Assembly: GCA_002479415.1 (NCBI GenBank)
Contig: DLMZ01000017.1
Coordinates: 2,188-11,543 of the forward strand
Length of the DNA: 9,356 bases
Direction: 5' to 3'
Source: Firmicutes bacterium UBA7523
GTDB taxonomy: Bacteria; Bacillota; Dethiobacteria; Dethiobacterales; Dethiobacteraceae
Positions 1 to 5,715 of this stretch are shown in pieces. The position numbers and the translations under genes were made by a program. The notes beneath the pieces were generated by a model. The model searched no databases. It was not told the origin of the DNA and saw nothing but the letters and a program-made list of their open reading frames with translations. The stretch's first letter is position 1. The number at the start of each line of letters is the position of its first letter.

Positions 1-239
1 CATGGTATCTCCCGGTCTTACCGAGTATCTTCCCTGAAAGCCGGGAGGACAAGTCGCTGGTACACGGCAGAGATCGGCACACCTTGGCGGTACACAGAGC
101 ACATCACAGGGGAAAATTTGGTTAGGGTTAGAGATATGCGGATTAGCGTTTATTAGAGACTGCAGGCTCACCCCACACCGCTGGGCGATGAAAAACATGG
201 TATCTCCCGGTCTTACCGTGTATCTTCCTTGAAACCCGG
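1..239. repeat. Direct DNA repeat of 195-bp period within the LysM gene
   Basis: Bases 1-44 and 196-239 match at about 41 of 44 positions at DNA level. Both encode the start of a LysM module (GFQGRY[S/T]VRPGDTM). Near-identity that includes third codon positions points to a fairly recent tandem duplication of a 65-codon unit. Further copies may continue beyond the left edge. Confidence 0.8.
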
Positions 240-480
240 CAGGGCAAAAAGATGGTACCCGGCAAGTGCTCGCCGCCTGGGTTATCCCCAAAAGCTGGGG
301 GCACAATAATTGCTGCTGAGCTCTGAGTATAGCATCAAGCGTTAGGCTGTAAACTGCCAAAGGATTGATTCCTGAGAATTGAGTTCCCTCACATGCACAT
401 AGTTCCGGTTCAGTCTCAGGGTTTACATCCTGGCATAATTCGCTTGCTTCAGGCGGATTGCCCTGATCATTACAAGACAT
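1..480 (-). CDS. Cys-rich LysM-repeat protein, partial (C-terminus off left edge)
   Basis: The frame begins with ATG at 480-478, preceded by GGGAG at 488-492 with 7-nt spacing, and stays open for 160 codons to the window edge. Residues 1-80 are hydrophilic to mixed and have no signal peptide. A LysM module starts at Tyr87 (GRYTVRPGDTM, then a helix, SLINANPHISNPNQIFPCD and VLCVP), and a second begins at Tyr152 with nearly the same opening, giving a 65-residue repeat. LysM domains bind GlcNAc-containing peptidoglycan. There are 13 cysteines in 160 residues, recurring at similar places around each module (for example CPxGFQGRY before each LysM and CDVLCVPPRC after the first). Cys-rich, leaderless LysM proteins in spore formers are often spore coat or cortex-associated (SafA and SpoVID are the familiar examples). 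That role here is inference from composition plus a possible SigK-like promoter upstream. It is transcribed away from the pilus genes. Confidence 0.85.
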   Translation of the reverse strand, partial: MSCNDQGNPPEASELCQDVNPETEPELCACEGTQFSGINPLAVYSLTLDAILRAQQQLLCPQLLGITQAASTCRVPSFCPAGFQGRYTVRPGDTMFFIAQRCGVSLQSLINANPHISNPNQIFPCDVLCVPPRCADLCRVPATCPPGFQGRYSVRPGDTM

Positions 481-552
481 ACAACAACTCCCTTTTCTTT
501 TTTAAATTAAGTTCATTTAGTTAATCGATAACTTCATTATCAATACCCTTCT

Positions 553-581
553 TCATCGTATGCCATTAATGGGAAAAGGTG
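553..581 (-). promoter_or_regulatory. Possible SigK/SigE-like sporulation promoter for the LysM gene
   Basis: Read on the minus strand, CACC (581-578) lies 16 nt, counted after its AC, from GCATACGATG (-10 side, CATA at 562-559). This resembles the SigK consensus (mACm, 16-17 nt, CATAnnnTA), and the -10 also resembles SigE CATACAAT. The spacer contains the perfect 10-nt palindrome CCATTAATGG (563-572). The start of transcription would fall about 67 nt upstream of the LysM start codon. Short consensus matches like this arise by chance, so the call is tentative. Confidence 0.3.
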
Positions 582-714
582 ATTTCCTTCAATACGCCCA
601 GGAATTAAAAAGCCCGGCCTAAACGGCCTGGGGATGCTGCTCCATCAAGGGGCAAGAGCTTTTGAGATATTTACCGGAGAAAATCCTTCACTTGAAGTAT
701 GCGTGAGACATTAA
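569..714 (+). pseudogene. aroE: Remnant of shikimate dehydrogenase aroE (3' end)
   Basis: The frame ending in TAA at 712-714 encodes NGLGMLLHQGARAFEIFTG followed by ENPSLEV (about 622-702). This is the highly conserved C-terminal signature of AroE/YdiB shikimate dehydrogenases (GxGMLxxQGAxxFxxWTG), which closes the NADP-dependent step from 3-dehydroshikimate to shikimate. In-frame upstream sequence stops at 580-582. A second frame (569-619) reads FLQYAQEL before a stop at 620-622, and would resemble the preceding AroE helix if a frameshift lies near 610-620. No start, catalytic Lys/Asp region or Rossmann fold is present, and the LysM gene occupies the DNA before it on the other strand, so fewer than 50 codons of a usual ~280 survive. 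The perfect palindromic terminator just after the stop suits the end of the former gene. The C-terminal identity is convincing; the extent upstream of about 622 is uncertain. Confidence 0.7.
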
Positions 715-720
715 GCTGTT

Positions 721-756
721 AAAAAATAGCCAGCCCTTAAGGGCTGGCTATTTTCA
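721..756. terminator. Bidirectional intrinsic terminator (32-nt perfect palindrome)
   Basis: Bases 723-754 form a perfect inverted repeat centred between 738 and 739. A GC-rich stem (TAGCCAGCCCTT with its complement) is flanked by an A-run on the left and a T-run on the right, so it can act on both strands. It lies 6 nt after the stop of the aroE remnant, and on the minus strand serves as a backup after the pilin terminator. Confidence 0.85.
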
Positions 757-848
757 ACATACTTACCTACAACATAATAGAACCGTCCCTGTGTGTTAAT
801 GTGTGTTATGTTGAAGGGATAAAAGGCTAGACTAACTGTCTATGTTGA
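754..848. repeat. Nested inverted repeats with GAACCGTCCC core, possible REP/MITE-like element
   Basis: TCAACATA (754-761) and CAACATA (770-776) are answered by TATGTTGA at 808-815 and again at 841-848. The best local pair is CAACATAA (770-777) with TTATGTTG (806-813). The loop holds GAACCGTCCC (780-789) followed by two 10-nt units GTGTGTTAAT and GTGTGTTATG (791-810). GGGACGGTTC-type motifs in short palindromic elements are familiar from clostridial genomes, often as non-autonomous or transposase-associated repeats. That link is from general knowledge, not from a comparison made here. No transposase is in the window. Confidence 0.45.
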
Positions 849-921
849 GTTCTAGGTCTCCAACGATTCAGGAGAAGTAATTACAGCGGTGTGGATGTTC
901 ATTTGTTTTTTGTAAAAGAGG
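849..921. other. Intergenic stretch with no recognised feature
   Basis: No open frame with a ribosome binding site, tRNA fold or clear hairpin was seen on either strand between the nested inverted repeats and the pilin terminator. Confidence 0.6.
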
Positions 922-924
922 CAT

Positions 925-960
925 AAAAAAGCCAGTACTCTGGGAAGTAATGGCTTTTAT
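925..960 (-). terminator. Intrinsic terminator of the pilin gene
   Basis: On the minus strand, a hairpin begins about 20 nt past the pilin stop. GCCA (931-934) and TACT (936-939) pair with AGTA (946-949) and TGGC (951-954) around a 6-nt loop, with one G/A mismatch. It is followed by six T residues (complement of 925-930). The flanking A/T runs extend the stem to 11 pairs if counted as CATAAAA/TTTTATG. Confidence 0.8.
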
Positions 961-973
961 GATACGTTTAAAA

Positions 974-1342
974 TTATGGTGTATATGTGAGCGGAGAACC
1001 TGGGGCACCTGCGAGAGTAGATGTTAATGTTGTTCCATTCCAAACATAAGTTGCACCTACGGGAGAGCCTTGCATATCAGCTAATGTTCCGCCAATATAT
1101 GGATCAATGCCAGTACTTGCGGCAGGTAATGCTCCATTGTTTTCTGCCATATGAACTTGAATTCCACCAACTAGTATACGATGATTGGCAGCAAATGCCC
1201 TGTGTTGTGCAGATTGCTGGATGTTCGTATAAACCGGCACCGCAATTGCCACCAAAACACCAATAATAACAACAACAACCATTAGTTCAACTAGTGTGAA
1301 GCCTTTTTCATTCTTGCGTGCTTTTTGAATAAGATTAAACAT
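974..1342 (-). CDS. pilA: Type IV prepilin, probable major pilin (PilA-like)
   Basis: This 122-residue class III signal-peptide protein is a pilus fibre subunit. The basic leader MFNLIQKARKNEKG ends at the prepilin peptidase site Gly14/Phe15 and is followed by FTLVELMVVVVIIGVLVAIAV, the hydrophobic N-terminal helix with the conserved Glu at mature position 5. Mature length is 108 residues, short like many Gram-positive pilins. The globular part (NHRILVGGIQVHMAENNGALP and after) has no cysteine, so there is no disulfide-bonded D-region. The ATG at 1342-1340 is preceded by AAAGGAGG (about 1350-1357). The gene is divergent from the pilC operon and has its own promoter candidate and its own terminator, as expected for a highly expressed single-gene unit. 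PilD in this window would cleave and methylate it. It could be a minor pilin, but its isolated, strongly signalled unit favours the major one. Confidence 0.9.
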   Translation of the reverse strand: MFNLIQKARKNEKGFTLVELMVVVVIIGVLVAIAVPVYTNIQQSAQHRAFAANHRILVGGIQVHMAENNGALPAASTGIDPYIGGTLADMQGSPVGATYVWNGTTLTSTLAGAPGSPLTYTP

Positions 1343-1391
1343 ATTATTCCTCCTTTAGAATGGTCCGACTTGTTTCGGCTCCTTTTATTAT

Positions 1392-1421
1392 GTTATACCA
1401 TAGAATAAAATTTTTAGACAA
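1392..1421 (-). promoter_or_regulatory. Candidate housekeeping promoter of the pilin gene
   Basis: On the minus strand, TTGTCT (1421-1416) and TATAAC (1397-1392) are separated by 18 nt, with an extended -10 TGG directly before TATAAC. Transcription would start near 1385, giving a leader of about 42 nt. The leader contains a small CCGA/TCGG hairpin before the ribosome binding site. Control by the sigma factor of the neighbouring operon cannot be excluded. Confidence 0.55.
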
Positions 1422-1443
1422 GCTAATTCAATTTTTATTGTGC

Positions 1444-1472
1444 TTGAGAAGGAACTGTTGTAAGTTTATAGA
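1444..1472 (+). promoter_or_regulatory. Candidate housekeeping promoter of the pilC-pilD operon
   Basis: TTGAGA (1444-1449), 17 nt, then TATAGA (1467-1472). An AT-rich tract (CAATTTTTATT, about 1429-1439) lies just upstream and could act as an UP element. Transcription would start near 1479, about 34 nt before the GTG of pilC. The -35 box is 22 bp from the -35 of the divergent pilin promoter, so one regulator could act on both. Confidence 0.55.
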
Positions 1473-1497
1473 AGTTAATAGATTACAAATGAAGGAT

Positions 1498-1504
1498 TTA
1501 GGAG
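1498..1504 (+). promoter_or_regulatory. Ribosome binding site that sets the pilC GTG start
   Basis: TTAGGAG lies 8 nt before GTG at 1513. This favours GTG 1513 over the in-frame ATG codons at 1360 and 1489. The 1360 start would lie upstream of the promoter candidate and on top of the pilin leader. Confidence 0.75.
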
Positions 1505-1512
1505 TATTAGCT

Positions 1513-2718
1513 GTGCCGCTTTATGCTTATCAGGTATTAGATAAAAGAGGAACCATATCTTCCGGGAAGCTGGAGGCGAACAATGAAATTGCGGCTGCTT
1601 CCAGATTGAAGAAGTTAGGGTATACTCCTGTGTCCTTAGATGAAGTTAAAAAGTCGGTGTTTAAGCAGGCATTTTCTTTTGCCCATAAAGTGAGTCTGGG
1701 CGAACTGGGGCTTTTCAGCAGACAATTGGCTGCTATGCTTAATGCGGGAATTCCTTTAACACGGAGCTTGCATGCTTTGGGAAAACAGTCTAGCAATCCC
1801 ACTCTTGGCAAAGCTGTAATCGAGATTGGCAGTAATGTGGAGGGCGGTATGAGCTTTTCTGAGTCACTGCGGGGCTATACTGATATTTTCTCCGACATGT
1901 ATGTGAATCTAATTAAGGCGGGAGAAGTTGGAGGTACGCTGGAGGATGTTTTACTCAGGCTGTCGCAGCAGCTTGATAGTGAAAAACTGCTGAGGGACAA
2001 TATCCGGGCGGCACTTTATTATCCGTTAGTGGTTTTGTTTTTTGCTGTATTTGTGATGATCGGGATGCTAATTTTTATGGTGCCGTTTTTTATCGATTTT
2101 TACCCTGCAGATGCAAAGCTACCCTTTCTAACCTCAGCAATAGTATGGTTGAGTAGTACCTTGCGGAACTTTTGGTATCTTTTTATATTGGCCTTTATGT
2201 TAGCTACTATTGTTTTTAGTTCTTATGTGGCCAGCGATGCTGGTAAAACGGCTTGGGATAGAATCAAATTTAGGTTGCCGATTTTTGGCAGCCTTATACA
2301 AAAAACAGTTATGGCACGTTTCTCCAGGACGCTATCTACATTATTGTCAGTAGGCATTCCTGTGTTACAGGCACTTGAGACTGCGGCGCTGGGGGCGGGG
2401 AGCAACTTGGTTGAGGATGCGGTAGCGAAGGCAGGAGAGAGTATTCGGGAAGGGCAGAATATTTACCTTCCGTTGGAAGAGAGCGGTATATTTCCGCCTA
2501 TGGTTACATTAATGGTTTCAGTTGGGGAAGAAACGGGAGATTTGCCCTCCCTTTTAACACGGGTTTCAGAGTTTTATGAATCGGAGGTTCAGATTGTGAC
2601 GAAAGGACTAACAACTTTGATTGAACCCCTAATGATTATATTTGTGGGTGTGATTGTGGCGATAATGGCAATCTCACTATATTTGCCTATATTCTCTGTG
2701 ATAACACAGGTAAGGTAG
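1513..2718 (+). CDS. pilC: Type IV pilus inner-membrane platform protein PilC (GspF family)
   Basis: PilC is the polytopic membrane platform on which the PilB and PilT motors act to insert or extract pilin subunits. From the GTG at 1513 the product is 401 residues, the usual family length, and begins MPLYAYQVLDKRGTISSGKL, the typical short N-terminal domain. Two T2SSF repeats follow, about 63-190 (FSRQLAAMLNAGIPLTRSL, with the GEVGGTLEDVL segment) and about 266-390 (FSRTLSTLLSVGIPVLQAL, with GEETGDLPSLL). Predicted membrane segments are near 170-194, 219-240 and 368-392. The frame is open back to 1360, but the extra 51 residues are not PilC-like. The stop at 2716-2718 shares one base with the possible GTG start of the sigma gene, so the two are probably translationally coupled. 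It is the first gene of the operon, unlike the common order in which pilB and pilT precede pilC. Confidence 0.95.
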   Translation: MPLYAYQVLDKRGTISSGKLEANNEIAAASRLKKLGYTPVSLDEVKKSVFKQAFSFAHKVSLGELGLFSRQLAAMLNAGIPLTRSLHALGKQSSNPTLGKAVIEIGSNVEGGMSFSESLRGYTDIFSDMYVNLIKAGEVGGTLEDVLLRLSQQLDSEKLLRDNIRAALYYPLVVLFFAVFVMIGMLIFMVPFFIDFYPADAKLPFLTSAIVWLSSTLRNFWYLFILAFMLATIVFSSYVASDAGKTAWDRIKFRLPIFGSLIQKTVMARFSRTLSTLLSVGIPVLQALETAALGAGSNLVEDAVAKAGESIREGQNIYLPLEESGIFPPMVTLMVSVGEETGDLPSLLTRVSEFYESEVQIVTKGLTTLIEPLMIIFVGVIVAIMAISLYLPIFSVITQVR

Positions 2719-3440
2719 TGGTTATAATGGCACTAATGGGGCAACAGAATGTAGAAAGCAGTATTGAAAGTGTTTTTCAAGCCTACCTTATTAGCGGAAA
2801 TAAGGAAGATTTAGAAAGCGTGGTAAAAGCAGGAACAAGGCTTGTGTATCATTTTGCTCGATTGTATTCCGGCGGTCTTAGGGAAGATGTTGTTCAGGCT
2901 GGAATGGAAGGTCTTTTAAAGGCTTCTCAAAGGTTTGATTCGGAGAAAGGAAATACTTTTACTACTTATGCCGGCCACTGCATTATGGGGGAAATCAGGC
3001 ACTTAATCCGCAAAGAGACAGCTTATTATAAGCCTGGGGCCTTGGCCAATTTACAGAGTTGTGTAGAGCGGTTTATTGAGGAAAAGCTGAAGGAGTCAGG
3101 GGAGCCGCCAACATTAAGTGAGCTCGCGGAGGCATTGAACGTAAAGGAAGAGGGAATTGTGCAGGCGATGCGAGCTGGTTTGGTTTCTCTTGATGAATTG
3201 GACATTACTAAGATTAGATGTTTGAAATATGAGTCGTTTAAGTTGCCCATTGAGGATAGGATTGTTTTGGAACAGGCGATAAACAGACTAAGTGAATTGC
3301 AGCAAAAAGTAGTATATTTACTTTTTTACAAAGATAAAACACAGAATGAGGCTGCAAATATACTAGGTATTAGCCAAAGGAAAGTTTCAAGAATACTGCA
3401 TAAGAGCTTGCAGCAAATGTATAAGTGGATGAAAATGTAA
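2718..3440 (+). CDS. RNA polymerase sigma-70-family factor (SigB/SigF/SigG-like) inside the pil operon
   Basis: The protein has the domain order of an alternative sigma factor. Region 2 is at about 31-103, with the core-binding part LREDVVQAGMEGLLKASQRFD and the -10 recognition part FTTYAGHCIMGEIRHLIRKE, close to the TYAVPMIIGEIRRFLRD pattern of SigF/SigG/SigB. Region 3 is at about 128-160 (PPTLSELAEALNV). Region 4 has a helix-turn-helix at about 208-234 (TQNEAANILGISQRKVSRIL). All regions needed to bind core polymerase and a promoter are present, so it looks functional. The linker between regions 3 and 4 (about 160-185) is rich in Lys/Arg, unlike the acidic linker common in SigB types. No anti-sigma or anti-anti-sigma gene is adjacent. 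The start is uncertain: GTG 2718 overlaps the pilC stop, while ATG 2727 and ATG 2736 are alternatives with weak ribosome binding sites. Its targets are unknown; the pilin gene is an obvious candidate by position. Confidence 0.9.
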   Translation: MVIMALMGQQNVESSIESVFQAYLISGNKEDLESVVKAGTRLVYHFARLYSGGLREDVVQAGMEGLLKASQRFDSEKGNTFTTYAGHCIMGEIRHLIRKETAYYKPGALANLQSCVERFIEEKLKESGEPPTLSELAEALNVKEEGIVQAMRAGLVSLDELDITKIRCLKYESFKLPIEDRIVLEQAINRLSELQQKVVYLLFYKDKTQNEAANILGISQRKVSRILHKSLQQMYKWMKM

Positions 3441-3454
3441 CAGGGAGAATGAGT

Positions 3455-4468
3455 ATGGGGTTGTTTGGAGATGTGGGGGTTGTGGGCCTGGAAATTGATA
3501 CGGGCGTAATTCGAGCTGTGGAGATGAGAGGCAGCGGCGAAAGCGCCAAAATTGTGGCTGCAGGTCAAGTGGATATCCCAGAAAAGGCGGTTCGCGATGG
3601 CGTGGTGGTAGATGTTGACGTTATTAGTGAGGCGTTGAAACAATTATGGACCGGTGTGCCGCTAGGCAGCAGAAATGTTGTGCTTGGTGTATTTAATCAG
3701 GGGGTAATCATTAGATCTGTTAATTTTCCTAAAGTGCCCGAAGATAAACTGGATCAGGCACTGCGTTTGGAAGCTGCGGAAATTTTCCCCATACCCATGT
3801 CTCAGTTAGTTTTTGATTATGCCGTGGTGGGTGAAAAGGTTGTAAGTGACGGATCGCAGTATGAAGTGCTTCTGGTGGCTGCTAAGAAATCTCAGTTAGA
3901 GCAAATCGTTAAGGCTGTGATTGCCTGTAATCTGGTTCCTAAAACAGTTGACGTTTCACCGCTGGCCCTTTTGCGAGTATTGCCCCAGGAAAAATTAACA
4001 GGAACTATAGCAGTTGTAGAGCTAGCCAACGGACTAAGCAGTTTATTGTTGGCTATTAACGGGGTGCCTCATTTTGCCAGAGTGATGCCTGTTGCTTTAA
4101 AACATTATATAAAAGATATTGAATCTTCCATTGGCAAGAAAAAAGAGGATTCTGCCATGGAAACAAGAATTAGTTTTGAAATTTTCAAGGAATGGGGCAT
4201 GTCTGTTGCTAAGGAGATAAGACTCTCCACCAGTTTCTATTTGAATAGGGATAATCTAGGTGACGTAGACAGAATAATTATAAGCGGACGAGGTGCAGGA
4301 GTAACCGGGCTGCAGGAGTTTTTGCATGATGAATTAGGTATGCCGGTGGATGTTATTGATCCCTTGGCTAATATAAGTGTGGCGAACAACTTAGGAATTT
4401 ATTGGGACACGGAAGGCCCGAGTTATGCGGCAAGCATAGGGCTGGCTCTTCGTGGTTTGGAGGATTAG
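3455..4468 (+). CDS. pilM: Type IV pilus assembly ATPase-fold protein PilM
   Basis: PilM is a cytoplasmic actin/FtsA-fold protein that binds the N-terminal tail of PilN and helps connect the motor to the membrane complex. The 337-residue product shows the first phosphate loop GLEIDTGVIRAVEM (about 11-24), the PilM-typical segment FPKVPEDKLDQALRLEAAEIFP (in two parts, 91-112), the second phosphate region VVELANGLSSLLL (about 187-199) and the adenosine motif IIISGRGAGVTGL (about 274-286). The second phosphate motif has Glu where Asp is usual (VVDIG in most relatives). The start at ATG 3455 is chosen because GGGAG (3443-3447) lies 7 nt before it. ATG 3449 and an upstream GTG 3425 inside the sigma gene are less likely. 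The stop is 2 nt from the pilN start. Confidence 0.93.
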   Translation: MGLFGDVGVVGLEIDTGVIRAVEMRGSGESAKIVAAGQVDIPEKAVRDGVVVDVDVISEALKQLWTGVPLGSRNVVLGVFNQGVIIRSVNFPKVPEDKLDQALRLEAAEIFPIPMSQLVFDYAVVGEKVVSDGSQYEVLLVAAKKSQLEQIVKAVIACNLVPKTVDVSPLALLRVLPQEKLTGTIAVVELANGLSSLLLAINGVPHFARVMPVALKHYIKDIESSIGKKKEDSAMETRISFEIFKEWGMSVAKEIRLSTSFYLNRDNLGDVDRIIISGRGAGVTGLQEFLHDELGMPVDVIDPLANISVANNLGIYWDTEGPSYAASIGLALRGLED

Positions 4469-4470
4469 TA

Positions 4471-5058
4471 ATGATAAAAATTAACTTACTGCCTCCAGAA
4501 ATAAAAGCAGAACACAAGCGTAAAGAGGAACGGCTAAAGCTACTAACAGGATTAGTAGTTATTTCAATTGTATTTATAGTTATTTATGGTGCTTTATTTT
4601 TTACAACTGTGCAACTAAAGAACAGCGTTAAAGTTATGGCCGCGGAACGCATCAGCTTGGAAACAGATATGGCTAAATACCGTAAATATGCAGAACAAAA
4701 TGTTGGGGTAATATCATTAGAGGTCAACCTTAATAAAGCTATGGGCAATTCCTTGAGCTGGTTTGGAGTACTTAGAGATCTGGGTGAATCTATTCCATCT
4801 AATGTGTGGTTAACATCTTTTTCATTGAAGCATGAAGATAATGGCAGCGGAAATTTAATTATTCAGGGTCGAACATATGATCATCCTACAACGGCCCGCT
4901 GGATTGCTGCTCTGCGGGACATGCCATGCCTTACTGATATAAGGACGACTTTTTCCATAATGGAACCAAGAGAAATAGAAGACAGAATAATTTTTGAAGT
5001 AAAAGCTGTTGTCCAAGCTGAAAAAGAGTATAGCTCTTCTCAAGGGAGGGACGAGTAG
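4471..5058 (+). CDS. pilN: Type IV pilus alignment protein PilN
   Basis: PilN is a bitopic inner-membrane protein that forms a heterodimer with PilO and binds PilM through its cytoplasmic N-terminus. The start ATG 4471 gives 195 residues beginning MIKINLLPPEIK. The INLLPPE motif is the PilM-binding sequence and must sit at the N-terminus, which rules out the upstream ATG at 4402 lying inside pilM. GGAGG at 4459-4463 is 7 nt ahead. A basic stretch (about 13-23) is followed by one membrane segment (about 24-46), a coiled coil (about 47-90) and a ferredoxin-like C-terminal domain (about 95-183; SIPSNVWLTSFSL is typical). The stop directly abuts the ATG of pilO. Confidence 0.93.
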   Translation: MIKINLLPPEIKAEHKRKEERLKLLTGLVVISIVFIVIYGALFFTTVQLKNSVKVMAAERISLETDMAKYRKYAEQNVGVISLEVNLNKAMGNSLSWFGVLRDLGESIPSNVWLTSFSLKHEDNGSGNLIIQGRTYDHPTTARWIAALRDMPCLTDIRTTFSIMEPREIEDRIIFEVKAVVQAEKEYSSSQGRDE

Positions 5059-5589
5059 ATGTCCCTGGGAAAACACGGCAATATCGTCATTGTTATTTTA
5101 TCTATTATTGTGTCTGTTTTCGGGGTGGCTATAACTTCAGTGCAGTACAAAGCATTAAGAGCGGAGCGGGTTCGTTTAAATGAGGAGAAGCAAATGATGG
5201 TGCAGACGCAGGCAAGATTGCAGGCTATGGACGAATTGAAAAAAAAGGCTCCTGAAATTGAACAAAAAATGGATATTTTAAGCAGGCTTTTACCTCAAGA
5301 TCCAGCGGAAGAGAATCTTATTATTGATTTTCAGTCGGGCGCGGACCTCTCGGGCCTGAGTTTTACCCAAATACGGTTTGCTGAACGTATTAAGCAAGGT
5401 GAGTATGTGGAAATGCCTGTTATTTTGAAGCTTGAGGGTAGTTATTATGGCATGATTCACTTTGTAGAATACATAAATGCCTATGAAAGAGCCGTGAGAA
5501 TACATGAATTAATGCTGCGTTCAGATGCCGATACCAAGGATAAGATGTCTATAAACATCAAGGCGAGCACTTTTTATGTCAACAATTAA
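5059..5589 (+). CDS. pilO: Type IV pilus alignment protein PilO
   Basis: PilO partners PilN in the membrane-anchored alignment complex. The product is 176 residues: a short cytoplasmic N-terminus, one membrane segment (about 8-27, VIVILSIIVSVFGVAI), a long charged coiled coil (about 30-75) and a C-terminal domain containing EMPVILKLEGSYYGMIHFVEY (in two parts, 118-138), the family hallmark. AAGGGAGGG (5042-5050), inside the end of pilN, lies 8 nt before the ATG, so pilN and pilO are translated in tandem. No pilP follows, so the periplasmic lipoprotein and secretin link seen in Gram-negatives is absent here. Confidence 0.9.
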   Translation: MSLGKHGNIVIVILSIIVSVFGVAITSVQYKALRAERVRLNEEKQMMVQTQARLQAMDELKKKAPEIEQKMDILSRLLPQDPAEENLIIDFQSGADLSGLSFTQIRFAERIKQGEYVEMPVILKLEGSYYGMIHFVEYINAYERAVRIHELMLRSDADTKDKMSINIKASTFYVNN

Positions 5590-5715
5590 GGGGGCTGTCA
5601 TTTTAGAAGACTATTGTTAGTATTTTGGGTTTTGGTTACTTAAGAGAAAAGATATCCGGGGGCGTAATGGTTTGCAGCTTACCGAGATAAAAGGGAAAAT
5701 TAGGAGAGTGCATTT
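5590..5715 (+). other. 126-nt gap between pilO and pilB
   Basis: This is the only sizeable gap in an otherwise tight operon. There is no clear terminator or good promoter. One short frame without a start codon reads KRKDIRGRNGLQLTE (about 5646-5690), which looks like a prepilin leader and cleavage site (basic stretch, Gly, then a hydrophobic residue with Glu at +5) but has no hydrophobic helix after it and ends at a TGA at 5717-5719. It may be a prepilin fragment or chance. TTAGGAGAG at 5700-5708 is the ribosome binding site for pilB. Confidence 0.4.

Noticed and set aside
608..630. Minus-strand hairpin followed by T-run (CCCAGGCC, loop, GGCCGGG, TTTTT)
   Set aside because: It resembles a terminator but lies within the conserved aroE coding remnant and has no gene needing it, since the pilin transcript already meets two terminators. 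It is probably a by-product of coding sequence.
849..921. Possible riboswitch, such as a c-di-GMP class, upstream of the pilus genes
   Set aside because: No match to the conserved cores of known riboswitch classes was seen here or in the pilin and pilC leaders, which are too short at about 42 and 34 nt.
1021..1266. Plus-strand open frame of 81 codons opposite the pilin
   Set aside because: It is entirely antisense to a clear pilin gene, with no ribosome binding site and no recognisable protein pattern.
974..1342. Pilin as a conductive aromatic-rich pilin
   Set aside because: Only about seven aromatic residues are found in 108 mature residues, and they are not unusually dense. Nothing in the sequence supports conductivity.
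1360..1512. N-terminal extension of pilC from ATG 1360
   Set aside because: It adds 51 residues unlike any PilC, starts upstream of the promoter candidate and next to the pilin ribosome binding site, and has no ribosome binding site. GTG 1513 has a good one and gives the family length.
3326..3643. Minus-strand open frame of 105 codons across the sigma/pilM junction
   Set aside because: It is a shadow of two well-supported genes, with no family features.
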